From Acanthochromis polyacanthus (lineage: Eukaryota; Chordata; Actinopteri; Pomacentridae): a DNA stretch of 64,000 nucleotides. A program made the translations under genes and the position numbers. Each line of letters begins with the position of its first letter. The first letter of the stretch is position 1. The DNA lies in contig NC_067125.1 in the NCBI RefSeq assembly GCF_021347895.1, positions 22,237,121-22,301,120 of the forward strand. The letters run 5' to 3'. This document shows, piece after piece, positions 36,598 through 48,062 of the stretch. Under the pieces are notes generated by a model that saw nothing but the letters and a program-made list of their open reading frames with translations, was not told the origin of the DNA and made no database searches.

Positions 36598-37160
36598 AAG
36601 ACATATGCCAAACCATACGATCACCCCTGCCCAACATGTTGTTGGTCCATTGTGTCTCCAAAAAGCTTAAATCTGCCAAATCCTGAACCCAACAGGATAT
36701 GTGAAGGTGCTGTGTGGTATCTGGCACCATGACATCACTAGTATTCTCTATAAGTCCCGAAATCTGCAAACTGGAGCTTCTGCACATCAACAGCCGTCTT
36801 AACCACTTTGGTAGGTACTCACCACTGTTGACTGGAAGCACCCCAAACCTTGCTTGCCAAGGTGTATTTTTACATTTCAGATCTACTTTCCTGCATTTCA
36901 GGCTTCCAAAATGTAGGTGGCAGATCAGTACAGTGCCTAAATGCATGTTGTGTAGACACAGAGTGTAAGAGCTGCTGCTCTGCTAACATGCTGATTGCAC
37001 CACATTTTCTTTTTAACCTGGTGTTAGACTTGTCTATTTTTTACCACACACAACACTTTGACTACAAGAAACAGCTGTTCAGTGACTGTCTAATAAACCC
37101 AAGACCTTGAGATGAGCCGTTGTTATCAGATAATCAATGTTATTTGCTACATCAGTGTTT
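36598..37160 (-). pseudogene. Mariner/Tc1-type element R2, highly diverged
   Basis: Left edge ATGCCAAACCATACGATCAC followed by TGTTGGTCC and GTGGTATCTGGCACC is an aged version of the end and transposase C-terminus seen at 45,841-46,000. The right part contains AGATAATCAATGTTATTTGC, which I recall from the opposite end of the same family. The copy has a deleted centre and no intact frame. Confidence 0.5.
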
Positions 37161-37849
37161 ACACGTTTACAAGTACATTTCCAGGTTTACTTAGCCAGAA
37201 ATAAACCTACCAAGTAAAAATAGAGAATACACAACAGCGAAAATCAAGAAAGTGTATGGGCAATGAAGAAACAGATTTTCAGTTTGCTCTGCATCAGTTG
37301 TGAGGACTGTCAGACAAAAAGGGAATCACAAACAGGCTGTTTTAAATCAAGGACTCAGTCACTTGTGCTGATTAAGTTCCTTTGTTTTGGCAAGGAAAAG
37401 AAACTCTCAAAAGATGTTTGTATCAACAGACAATCTGATCAAGTCCAGATACAGTCTGGACAGTGCAGTGACAGTAGCACCAGTAATAAATCACTGTGAA
37501 GTTTAACCAACAGTGTACATTTTATGTGCACTGGATCAGTCTGGAGGTATTAAGCTACAATCTTAAGATATTAACTGGTGATGAAGTTGATGTGTTAAAT
37601 GCAGAGTGGATCTGAAACTGCAAACACATCTCTGTGCACCCATAAGTGTGTAATCTGCTAAGTCTGTTGTGATCTTGATTTGTTCCAGTCTCCTCTGACT
37701 TGGATCTCCTTTGAAGCTGGTCTAAGAATTGACTCCATGTTCTTTCCTACAGATGTGCGACTGACTGAGTTTAAAGCACGTATTTGGACTAGTAGGAAGA
37801 AGTGTGTAACATACAGACTGCATCCCTGCCAGTATTTAGTGTTTTGGCT
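37161..37849. other. Intergenic sequence, nothing identified
   Basis: AT-rich unique DNA. Confidence 0.4.
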
Positions 37850-38165
37850 TGAGGGAAAGGAGAACTCACCCACCCTCACCCTGCCGTCGGCTGCTCGGTG
37901 GAGATAAAAGATTCGGAGTGTTTTTACCTGCGTTTGTCTCCGCCGCTCTGTATCTGGGAATTACACCAGGGAGCTGGTCGATAACGCCACTACAATCAGG
38001 CTCGCCACAGTGAGTAGCGTGTTCTCCTTTCAGGGCTGTCACAGAGGAAAGACAATGCAGCACACCTGTAGGCTCCACCGAGAGCTTCCTCTGTTTCATT
38101 GTCAGCTCAGTGCGCTGGGACTGAGACTGCTGCTCGCCTCTCTGGATACTCTCTTACATCGCACA
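37850..38165. other. GC-rich island with TATA-like box, unknown
   Basis: CpG-containing sequence (CCTGCCGTCGGCTGCTCGGT, CTCCGCCGCTC) with GGAGATAAAAGATTCGG and, downstream, CACAGTGAGTAG, which could serve as a splice donor. It might be a first exon of an unannotated transcript or a transposon leader. The short frames here lack domains. Confidence 0.25.
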
Positions 38166-41100
38166 GAAAAAACTAGACAGCAAGACATGTGCTGCATGCT
38201 TGCTCATGTATTGGATGCAATCATGTAAAATGGAAGTCCTGTTGCTTCAGTAAAGGATTGTTTTCATGTGTAGTAAAATTATCATATTGACTGTGAAAAT
38301 TCATTCTTCATCAGTAAATGGAATTTGCTTAGTTGTCAAGGATGATATTCAGTAGTTAACAAGCAAGCAACTGTTGGAAATGTGACCTCGTTTACATATT
38401 GGCAGGTGGATCTCCTTCACTTATAGTCAAACTGTAAAATAATGGTACAAACAAGTATTTGTTGTTTTCTAATGTATTCAGCTTCATATTTAAGAATAGT
38501 GATTTTGCATGTTTTAGACAAATAAACAAAGATGCTCTCTACATGTTCAGATTTTGCTGAAACTATTGTAGAGATGTGTTTGTAGTACTGTATTGTGTTT
38601 TCAGGACAGGCGTATCTGTTATTTTGTCAATCCACAGAAATCGCTCTCTTTAGAACTGGTCCCCAAGCTTAGCAAAATTATCCTAAATGATTAATCAGCT
38701 TGTCAATGGAACATTTACAAAAGTTCCCTTTTTATCTATGGCATGCTAGATATCAGAAGTGTTCCCTAAGTGTTTCCCCCATCATTTCACCAGAGCATGA
38801 CTCATTTTCCCATTTTTCTTCTGGACCACAGACCAACATAAATAGCTGTTTTTCCAAGAAAAAGTTAGTTTTAACATTTCTAATATTTTTTCTCCACCCT
38901 GCTTGACAATAAAACCAGTTTATCATTTCCTAATCTTCCTAGAATCTGACCAACAATGACTCAAACAACAGCTTTTTGGATGTTTTTACTTTAATAGGCA
39001 GACAGTAGAAATGAAAATCTTTCATCTGATAAAACCTCATTAGCACTGCCAGCATTTCACTTTTACACATGTGCATGCGATGTGTTGGAGTCAATATTAT
39101 ATCTTTATTGAAGAACAGCATCTTACCAGAAATAAGGAACACAGTAGAAAATAAAACAGGACTTTTGCAGTTAAAATGTCATCTGAGTGACAAGATGACT
39201 TCTTGCAAATATTGATCTATAGGAATCAATAAGCCAGTATTATGCACAGAGGATTGTTGTAACACAGTCCTGAATTCATGTTGTGTAAAATAACTAAAAT
39301 CATATTAATCATGACCTTTTGACTGACAACACACTGACACTGTAGAGACACTTATAAATTTAATAGACAATAGTGTCTTAACATTTACAAAACATACAAT
39401 CACAGTTTCTTTTCAGGACTTTAGATTAACTTTGTTCCACAGAAACAATTTCAGAAGTGTTCATGTACCAGTGAGAGGGTCAAGATTCTAAAAGATGTGA
39501 GCATGCTGCTGAAATGGCAGACTGCGGTGTGTGGAAATGAAATCCTGAAGATAGACAGACACATACAAATTAAAACAGAGTATTTGCATGTATAAAAGAA
39601 AGACGGTAGAGCGAGTCCTTCTGTCCAGCCTCCGTTTCTTGAAGAACCTCTGTCACCTGTATTTCTGTTTCTCCCTATTCTGGACTGCCACCCCCTCGTG
39701 CACAATCTGTTCCTGCTTCCTGGACTCGCTGATACAATTCACTCAGAGGCTCAGTTGCAGGGAATGAGACAGCAGTCAAGGAAAATTCACAGAAAGTATT
39801 TTATTACTGAAGCACCGTATTTACAGAACTACAATTCCCAACCAAGAAGTAACAAGCGAGCCAGAAGTCAACAAAAATGCTTAAGCATAAACTAACTCAG
39901 GGAACCCCCCAGTGAACAGGAGGTGAACTACGTGAAATAATACGAATAACTGTAAACCCAAGTATGGTACTGCCAAGGTGAGAATACTAACTCAAGTAAG
40001 TGCTCAGAAAACTAAACTAAACCCACAGTAACCCTTATGAACAAGAAACCCTCAGCTCCACGGTAATCTAACGTACACCCTGTAAAGACTGGGAAATGAT
40101 CACTCTCCTAACTCGGGCTACAAAACACCACTCAGAATGTTCAGTCTGGTATTGCTCGGGTAGAGGAACTTAGCTGACAGATCTAGTTGGTCTGAAACTC
40201 AGTCCTATAGTCCAGAATGTTCTGCTTCTTTCCACACACTGGGTTGTGAGGTGGCGGCTGCTGTCTGAAGGTGATGATAGTCCAATTCTCTGTGGCAGGT
40301 AAGTTGGTATCCCGTATGGGCTTCCAGGCCAGCCTCTGTATCCTAAGCATTCCAAATCTGAGAGATGAAGGCTCCAACACAGTGGGAATGGCACGCGAGT
40401 GGGTCGGTCCAGGTGGCACGAATGGTGAACAGTCTGAACAAAGAATTACTAATGGCTCACTGTCACTGGCCACAGCCAGAAGCTGTGGCCATAATACTCA
40501 CCTGGCTTCCTGGACTTCACAACCTGCCAGTCCGCCATTCTCAACTCACAGCCCAGTTCCCCTCCACCCCCACCCCCCACTTCCTCACGCCTGCCGTCAC
40601 AGCCTCCGACCGTCAGCCAAACACCAAGCCTTCTCCAAACCACTTCACCCTCGAAGGGTTTTAATCATATTTCAGTATCATTATTGATCCAAAAAAGCAC
40701 TTCACTGTGATGAAAACAAACTCTGTAAGAGATTAGTGAGACACCAATAATTAATGAAATGTGGATTTTGACAAAAATGTTATCAGAAGCTAAAGTGTGG
40801 TGCTTCCAGTTGTTTGTAGAGGTCTTTCCTCTGAGTTTATTATAATTGTAAATCCCCCTCCCCCGACATGTAGACAGGATTAATCAATGTACTATGTCTG
40901 TGGAAAAAAGTTAAAGTTGCTCAATGTATCAAGCGTCTCATGAATCTGCAGAATTGGGGTGTGTTGAGTACTTTGCTCTGAATGGACAGTTTTGTTTTTT
41001 CTAATGTACCTGCCTGTTTTGTAGTTTGTCCACACAGTACAGTTGAACCAGTTTTAACACTGCACCGATACATTAATATCCAATGTCTGTAATTAAAGTG

Positions 41101-42603
41101 TCCCAGCCTTCAATAACATGAATTACTTCTAACTTTCACTGTGATCATTTTTTAATGCTAATACAACCAAATGCAGCACAAATGTGTTGTTATTAACCTG
41201 GATTTGTGATGATTTTATCAGATGACATAATGTTTATATTGTATCAGCAGCAGCACAAATAACTGCTGGATAACATTTACTGTTTATTAACACTATCCAG
41301 TATTTGCTCAAATTAAATACTGTCTGACTACAAAGACAGAAAAATATGTAAATGAGAATTTGGCTTTTTTAAAGGTGATCATAGATGGATGAGGGTTGTA
41401 ACAGGTTCAAACTTGGCCAAGGACGTGAGTGCGTGTGTTATGATAACTTTCAGCGTCTAAAACATTCTGTAACCTTTAAATTCCCTGTAACTGATAACAT
41501 CCTCTTGGTTATTACCCTGCATTTGTGTTGATTTTGTGAGATGATACCGCACCCATTGATTTGGTCAGCTGGGTTGTGTGTCCCTCCCATCAGACTGTGG
41601 CTGTGATCCTTTCACTGTAAAAGGGGGACTATTAATCTGCTTTTGTTGATCAGGTGTTCACCACAAAGAACAACATTTGTTAGCTGGAAATGCTTATGTG
41701 GGCACAAATAGTTTTCTCACACATACACATCTTACTACTGATGCAGTATGAAGACTGTAAGAAGTTTCCAGGTGTGAATGTGTGTGTACCTGTAGGAGCA
41801 TTATCAGGGAGTTTGTGACAAAAAGGCATTATTCTCAACAACGTCTCCCTGGCTTAATGTCCTGTCCTTGTGGCACATCATCTGGCTTCAGTATTTATTT
41901 ATTTATTATTCTCAACTGTAGTTTGTATTGCTCCACTGGGATTCATAAAGTTGTGTTATGTCTCAATGTATTATCCAAGTAAATGATGATAGAGTTTCTT
42001 TCATGGATCGTAAATTGTGTCTCCTGGAATTTTTCCTTTTCCCTGAAGAACTGTCAAGCCTAAAACAAACTTTATTGTCCTCAGCAGACATGCAGAGTGC
42101 ATGGATTCTACATGAAAAGCAGAACATGGTCAGTGTGAGATGTATTTTAATGATGTTTGCTGCTGCATTATTAACCATCAAAACACAATGTGCAGGTTTC
42201 CAGAAGTGAGAGTAATACAACTTTCCACTTTGCTATTTTTATGCGACTTCAGGATAGAAACCTACACAATGTGTCTAATAGCTTAACATTCCAGAAAAAA
42301 AAAAAAAAAAAAACTTTTCATTGTTGGTTCTGAACTATTGATGATTGCAAGCAGAGGATACATTTTGACACAATCTTTACTTAAATGAGGTCACGTTCAT
42401 TTTGTCTGCAGACTCATTTTGTTTTCCCTTGCTGTGCTGCCTTCAGAACCTGCCTTTATTCCCCCCTACTCCATTGCTTTATTCTGCTTTTCATCTTTTC
42501 TTTCCACCGCTATAATCATCCCCAAAAAGCTTGCAACTTGTGAACTTGGGGAACACTAAATCCCCTCCCCTCCTTTTTCTCCTCCACACACACTCACACA
42601 TTT

Positions 42604-42604
<1 letters not shown>
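38166..42604. other. Intergenic sequence, no gene seen
   Basis: The 138-codon frame at 40,271-40,687 is proline/serine/histidine rich, has no domain, and overlaps other frames on both strands. The stretch 39,590-40,670 has a composition unlike its neighbours and may be an old retroelement, but I cannot assign it. An A tract lies at about 42,296-42,313. Confidence 0.4.

Positions 42605-42644
<40 letters not shown>
42605..42644. repeat. (CA)n microsatellite
   Basis: About 20 CA units. Confidence 0.95.
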
Positions 42645-42650
<6 letters not shown>

Positions 42651-42894
42651 GGCAGGGATCTTAGGCATTCACGGGCTGATGATTCCGATAATCCGAGTTC
42701 AAATACAATTCCTGGATCACAGGATTTAAATGACATTATATAGAAATTAGATTTCACATCTAGAGCAACTGAACCTCCCCCGATCCCATCTCTTTCTAAT
42801 TACGCTACTTTCCCCTTAAATCTGCACCAGACTCTTTCTTCTGCTCCCCTTTTTGTTCATTCTGCTTGAATACAGGCTGGGATATTCTTTAGCT

Positions 42895-43130
42895 GCACAA
42901 TGCATCTATTACAATACAAAGTAACCCAGGAGCTGCTATATATTCCCAATGATGGCTCCCCGGTGAGTTGCGTAGCGTGTTTGATTCAAGGTGGGCTGTG
43001 GTGTTACAGAAAGCAGAGGGGAGCCCATCCAGCCGTCTGCCTGGAAGTGACATGTGAATATTTACAGCAGGCGACCCAGTTCAACTGAAACCAGCTTCGG
43101 AAAGGATTTGAAACTGAAATCATTAAAAAA
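42895..43130. promoter_or_regulatory. Candidate regulatory block
   Basis: Non-repetitive, GC-balanced block (ATTACAATACAAAGTAACCC, TGGCTCCCCGGTGAGTTGCG, TGACATGTGAATATTTACAG) next to AT-rich DNA. Composition alone suggests a conserved non-coding element. Confidence 0.25.
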
Positions 43131-43686
43131 AAATATGAATCATATGAGTTCCTCTGATTTCCCCAAATAATGCAGGTGTAGTAGACTACTGAGGTCACTC
43201 TTTACTGTTGTTACTTTTACACACATCAGGATGTCTGATGGACATGTACACACCATCAGGGCTTGCTGGATGCTGCTGGGTGTGTCTGTACACTATGTCT
43301 GCCTGTGTGACAGCCGACACTGAGAAGGAGTCCATTTCCTGAACCAGAGTGTGACATCCAGCTTGAACCAGATAAACTTGGATGTAGCATCTGTGATGTC
43401 ACCCAAAGGATTCTGAAGAATTTTTTTGAAAGCTTTTTAAACAGTTGCACAGCTTGTGAAAAGAGACATGCATATCAAACAGATCTGCTGAAAGCATGCT
43501 CAGCCCAAGTTGGATTCATTCATGTGAGACTTCACTAGTCAGTGTGTTTTTTTGTTGGTAAAAAAATATGTCAACATTCCCTTAAGCACATCCTCGAAGT
43601 CACCCAAATGTGTTAAATGCACTCTCCGTCTCATAAAACACTTGCTGAGGTGATTTTTGATTAATTAAAATTCCTGTTTTCGTTTG
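43131..43686. other. Intergenic sequence, nothing identified
   Basis: AT-rich unique DNA. Confidence 0.4.
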
Positions 43687-44000
43687 GGCTCACAGTGGCT
43701 CAGGGTTCTGGGCCTGGGATCTTTCTGCATGGAGTTTGTATATTCTTCCTGTGCATGTATGGGATTCCTCCAGGTACTCCGGCTTACTCCCATAGTTCAA
43801 AATCATTTTGAAAGAAGTCAAAAAACATGCTAACGTTAATTGGTGATTCTAAATTGTCCATAGCTGTGAGTGTGTGTGATTGTTTGTCTCTCTATGTAGT
43901 CCTGTGATAGACTGGTGACCTGTCCAGGTGTCCCCTGCCTTCACCCTCAGTCAGCTGGGATAGACTAATGAGGATTAAGCGTGTACAGATGATGGATGGA
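43687..44000 (+). mobile_element. Retroposon R3 copy, head deleted, with imperfect 12-bp TSD
   Basis: Contains the family signature GGGATCTTTCTGCATGGAGT, CTGGTGACCTGTCCAGGTG and the GGAT tail. Most of the tRNA-like head is missing. The flanks TGTTTTCGTTTG (43,675-43,686) and TGTTTTTGTTTG (44,001-44,012) differ at one base. Confidence 0.8.
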
Positions 44001-44241
44001 TGTTTTTGTTTGACCTGAAAAATGCTAGAATTACTAAATAGTAATTTAATTTAATTAAGTTTTTAATCAACATTACTCAAACGGGGGCAAATCGTTCTTT
44101 CATTAGGAACTATTTTCAGAAATACTTCAAGAGTTTGTTAAATTCTGTCAAAATAAACAGTATGCTTGTTGATATTGGCACCAGTGGAGCGCTCAGCCAT
44201 TGATGAGTACATTATCGATCTTAAAACTTTTCTGGAACGTC

Positions 44242-44242
<1 letters not shown>

Positions 44243-44329
<87 letters not shown>
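44243..44329. repeat. (GT)n microsatellite
   Basis: Perfect GT array of about 43 units. Confidence 0.97.
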
Positions 44330-44331
<2 letters not shown>

Positions 44332-44429
44332 TCATGTCTTTTATCAGCTGCGAAATATCTCAAAGATCAAGCAGATTTGATATTGTAAGAAAGCTGAGAA
44401 GTGATTGTATGTCTCTTCTCCTGCCTCAG

Positions 44430-44770
44430 CCAAGCAGTTGGAGCTTTTCTGCAGATGGTTCGCAATGCAGCTGCCCACTTTGTAACAAGGACAAAGCACA
44501 GAAAGCACATTACTCCAGTCTATCTGGACTGGCTGTAAGTGGAATTTAAATTTCAGTGTAAGACGTCTCTTATGGGGGAGCTCCTGAGTGCATTTGTGAA
44601 CTGTTGTGTCTATATTGTAACTTAGTTTTTCAGATAAGCTATCTAGTATCCAATGAATGTTCACAGAGCCTGACTGAAGACCCAGGCAGGTTGAGCTATT
44701 GCTGTCTTAAGCTCCAAACTCCTCATGCTTTTAAATTTGAAAATTATAGAAACTTGTTTCGTTTCCTACA
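44430..44770 (+). pseudogene. LINE reverse-transcriptase C-terminal fragment
   Basis: Plus-strand translation gives LQMVRNAAAHFVTRT, then HITPVYLDWL and, after a stop, VEFKFQCKTSLMGELL. This is the same conserved RT tail as at 24,720-25,140 (QNAAARLL / HWLPV / RIxFK), from an L2/CR1/Rex1-type LINE. Broken by stops. Confidence 0.65.
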
Positions 44771-45269
44771 CAAAGCGCTCTTCATTTACATACTTATTAT
44801 GTAACACACTTTGATTCTTGTTTGCAGAGTAAATTCATTGGTAGTTTGGATGAGAATGTGGTTTACTGACCTCAATGAAGACAATATATAATAAGATCAC
44901 AACACTTTTCTTTTAAACCTCATGGTGTAGGTGATGTTTCAGGATTTTTTACATGCAGATAGGACTCACTGAAAAACTTATTTGGTTTGGAAATAGTCAG
45001 ATTTTGAGATGAATGTCAACATTGGCCCCCACCTCGACTGCCCCCCATCCCCACCTCCCTATCCATCACTGGCTATCAACCACTTCAGTGTTTGTCATAA
45101 GAGGAGTGTGGGACTGTGTACTGTGTGTGACCAGGCAGAGATGGGCTCAGATAAAAGGATTCTGCCAAGTCCTGATTAGATCTGCTCCCATGTTTGTCTT
45201 CCAGTATCAGGGATTACATGATTTATTAGAGTGTGCTGGGACTGTGTGTTGCAGGGTGCTAACTCTCCC
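44771..45269. other. Intergenic sequence, nothing identified
   Basis: Low gene-likeness. The 136-codon frame at 45,013-45,423 has no recognisable domain. Confidence 0.4.
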
Positions 45270-45510
45270 ACCTACGCCCCATAGGGGAGTGCATTCCACA
45301 AAACTTCATGCAAATGAAGCCACCACTCTGTGTGTGTCTCTCTGGTGCATCCCTGCAGCCTGTTTAACTCTCTCCTCCCCAACTGAAGCACCTCGAGGTG
45401 ACTCACATCATTTTCTCCATTAATGAGCTCCATGATTGCAAATAAACAACAGCGAAACAGCAGATCGATGAACTGCCAAGCGTGACATTAATTAGTTTAA
45501 TATTGGCCAA
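45270..45510. promoter_or_regulatory. Candidate regulatory block with octamer-like and homeodomain cores
   Basis: Includes ATGCAAATGAAG, TCCATTAATGAGCTCC, GATTGCAAATAA and ACATTAATTAGTTTAAT in non-repetitive sequence. Motif content resembles developmental enhancers; conservation untested. Confidence 0.3.
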
Positions 45511-45840
45511 TTTATTATATGTAGGGAGTTTTTAAGGAAGGTGAAGAATGCTTTATGCCTTGTAAAATACAATATTTTTACATGTGTGTGCAAATTAGCA
45601 ATATATCTCTGTTTATCAGACTGATAAACTTAGACATGATTTTGAATTCATACATTTATTGTTTTGTTTGGAACAGAATTGTGTCATAGTTCTATGCCAA
45701 GGTTTAAAAGAGAGCTTAAAGGCCCCTTCATCTGCAACAAAAAGAACGTATAAAACTCCTGGCTGCAATAGCATCATCTGCCACTGATTTAACAGTGACA
45801 CCTGTTTTCACACTGAGTGACATATGCATGTATGTACACT
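45511..45840. other. Intergenic sequence, nothing identified
   Basis: AT-rich unique DNA. Confidence 0.4.
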
Positions 45841-46250
45841 TACATCGATCAGGCATAACATTATGACCACCTGTCTAATAATGTGTTGGTCTCCTTTATG
45901 CTGCTAAAACTCCTCTGATCCAGTGGTTCATGGACACGGGACCTTTGGGGATGTCCTGTAGCACCAGGGTGGTGGCAGTGAATTCTGTGGTCCTGTGGGT
46001 TGCAGGGTGGGCCCTCTTTAGATCAGGCTAATACTGGACCATCCCACAGATGCTCAATAAGATTTGCATCTGAGGAGTGTGGAGCCCAGGTGAACAGCTT
46101 TTGCTCTGTTGTAGCCACTCTTGAGCAGTTTTTGTGGTGTGTCGGGGAGCTTTGTCCTGCTGAGGATGGCAACTGGCATCAAGGTCTGCTGTTGCCATGG
46201 GGGTTGGCGGGTTGGGGGGTTGACCTGTTTGACCTGCAATGTTTATGTAG
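45841..46250 (-). pseudogene. Mariner/Tc1-type element R2, 3' half
   Basis: The left end TACATCGATCAGGCATAACA then TTATGACCACCTG is, as I recall it, the terminus of this fish transposon family. On the minus strand the sequence reads toward the QQDxA region near 46,150. The element stops abruptly near 46,250, where a different Tc1 end begins. Confidence 0.65.
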
Positions 46251-46505
46251 CGACTTGCAGCTTTAATTGCAGCAAAAGGTGGCGCTACAAAGTATTAATG
46301 CAAGGGTTGCACACCCGACTTTTCAGTTTTTTATTTGTTAAAAAAGTTCAAAATATCCAATAAATTTCATTCCACTTCACGATTGTGTCCCAATTGTTGT
46401 TGATTCTTGACAAAAAATTAAAATTTTATATCTTTATGTTTGAAGCCTGAAATGTGGCGAAAGGTTGAAAAGTTTAAGGGGGCCGAATACTTTCGCAAGG
46501 CACTG
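46251..46505 (+). mobile_element. Solo 3' end of another Tc1-like transposon
   Basis: The first 16 codons read RLAALIAAKGGATKY followed by TAA, a typical Tc1 transposase C-terminus. Untranslated sequence follows to the terminal repeat TACTTTCGCAAGGCACTG, with TA at 46,506-46,507. The 5' part is missing and is replaced by an R2 fragment in opposite orientation. Confidence 0.8.
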
Positions 46506-46507
46506 TA

Positions 46508-47664
46508 AGTGATGTATAATACATAATAATGTCATAAGAAACTAAAATTAAATGAACAGAAGCTGATCAAAGTCACCCTATTACTAAGAGCTCAGTTTAT
46601 CTATCAGTGATTTCTGAAACCGTGAAACCAAAAGCTCAGGACCTGAAAGTGTGACCTGCTGTTAGATCCTGATCGATCCTTTCTACACGTCAAGATAATT
46701 TATAGTTAAACTTAATTAATTAAGTTCCTGCTGTTGTTCTGTGCGTAAACGTGCACAGCTCGCTCTCTTGGACACATCTGTGGATCCTACTGCTGTCTGA
46801 CGCTGCAGGTTTGTAATAAACCACAAAGAAATAGTCCTGAACAGCTGGAAACTACACTGCCATTCTGGCTGTGACAGAGATGTAAAGACATGTAGATCCA
46901 CACAGTGTTATCTGTCATTGGATCCTGGTCTGGAGGGGATCCACTGTCCATATTCTGTCAGCAACAATTCATGATTTTAAGAATTTAATGAAGTTGTTGT
47001 TCCATGTGCAAATACATGCAGCTCTCTCTTTACACAAGAGTAAACTGCATGAAAAAGGTGTGGCATACAAACTGTGTATTAAGCCTCTCTGTGATGCTTT
47101 TGCATGGATATTGGTGCTAAAATGTAGAAATATCATTCCATGAATCATTTCACACCTCTGGAAGTATTGCTGCTTGTACATGTTTATCCGTTAATGTGAC
47201 AATTCAGTCCAAACTTACTGTGTTGAGAGTGATATGGACATCTCACTAGGTTCAACGTAGTAATACTGCCATCTGATCAATGGAAAGGAGTCTTAAAAGG
47301 GTCAAAATTTTGCAAAAGAGGACTATAAGTAGCATAATAACAACAACTATGCATCCGTAGTGTATACAGCATTGCAACCAAATGCACAGGTGTATCCAGG
47401 TTTAAGTCAAAAGAGACTTGAACCAATGATTCTTTGAAAAATGTGCAGAATAACAAACCACATCTGTACCTAAACTGACCATTGCCTTGGACAAATTATT
47501 TTATTTAATTAGTTAGCCCTGATCCTTCCCTCCCTGCAATGTTTTTTCAATAACAAAAAATGTGTCTAAAGCAAGACATAAATGTAAAAATTATGTGAGA
47601 GTAATTATAAAGTTTTAGATTCTCATACATGTATTGTGTTTCCCTGTGTTTTTACAAACAAAAT

Positions 47665-47667
<3 letters not shown>
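46508..47667. other. Intergenic sequence, nothing identified
   Basis: AT-rich unique DNA without gene-like frames. Confidence 0.5.

Positions 47668-47738
<71 letters not shown>
47668..47738. repeat. (TA)n microsatellite at retroposon tail
   Basis: About 35 TA units directly abut the GGAT-type tail of the minus-strand R3 copy. Confidence 0.95.
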
Positions 47739-47740
<2 letters not shown>

Positions 47741-48062
47741 ATCCATTCTCTATACACTGCTTTATCCTCACTCGGGTTGCGGGGGGTGCAGGAGTCTATC
47801 CCAGCTGACTCCGGCGAAGGCAGGGGACACCCTGGACAGGTCGCCAGTCTGTTGCAGGGCTACATATACAGACAAACAATCACACTCACATTCACACCTA
47901 CGGGCAATTTAGAGTGATCAAATAACCTCAGCATATTTTTGGACTGTGGGAGGAAGCCAGAGTACCCGGAGAAAACCCACGCATGCACAGGGAGAAAATG
48001 CAAACTCCATGCAGAAAGATCCCAGGCCCACCCCAGGATTTGAACCGGGGCTCTTCTTGCTG
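47739..48062 (-). mobile_element. Retroposon R3 copy, minus strand
   Basis: Reverse complement of the R3 family: tail CATCCATTCTCTATACACTG, then ACCCTGGACAGGTC, ACTCACATTCACACCTACGG, CCATGCAGAAAGATCCC, and a B box-like GGATTTGAACCGG. The head is truncated near 48,062. The frames here are read-through of the repeat. Confidence 0.85.

Noticed and set aside
40271..40687. 138-codon plus-strand frame
   Set aside because: Compositionally biased, no domain, possible old retroelement sequence.
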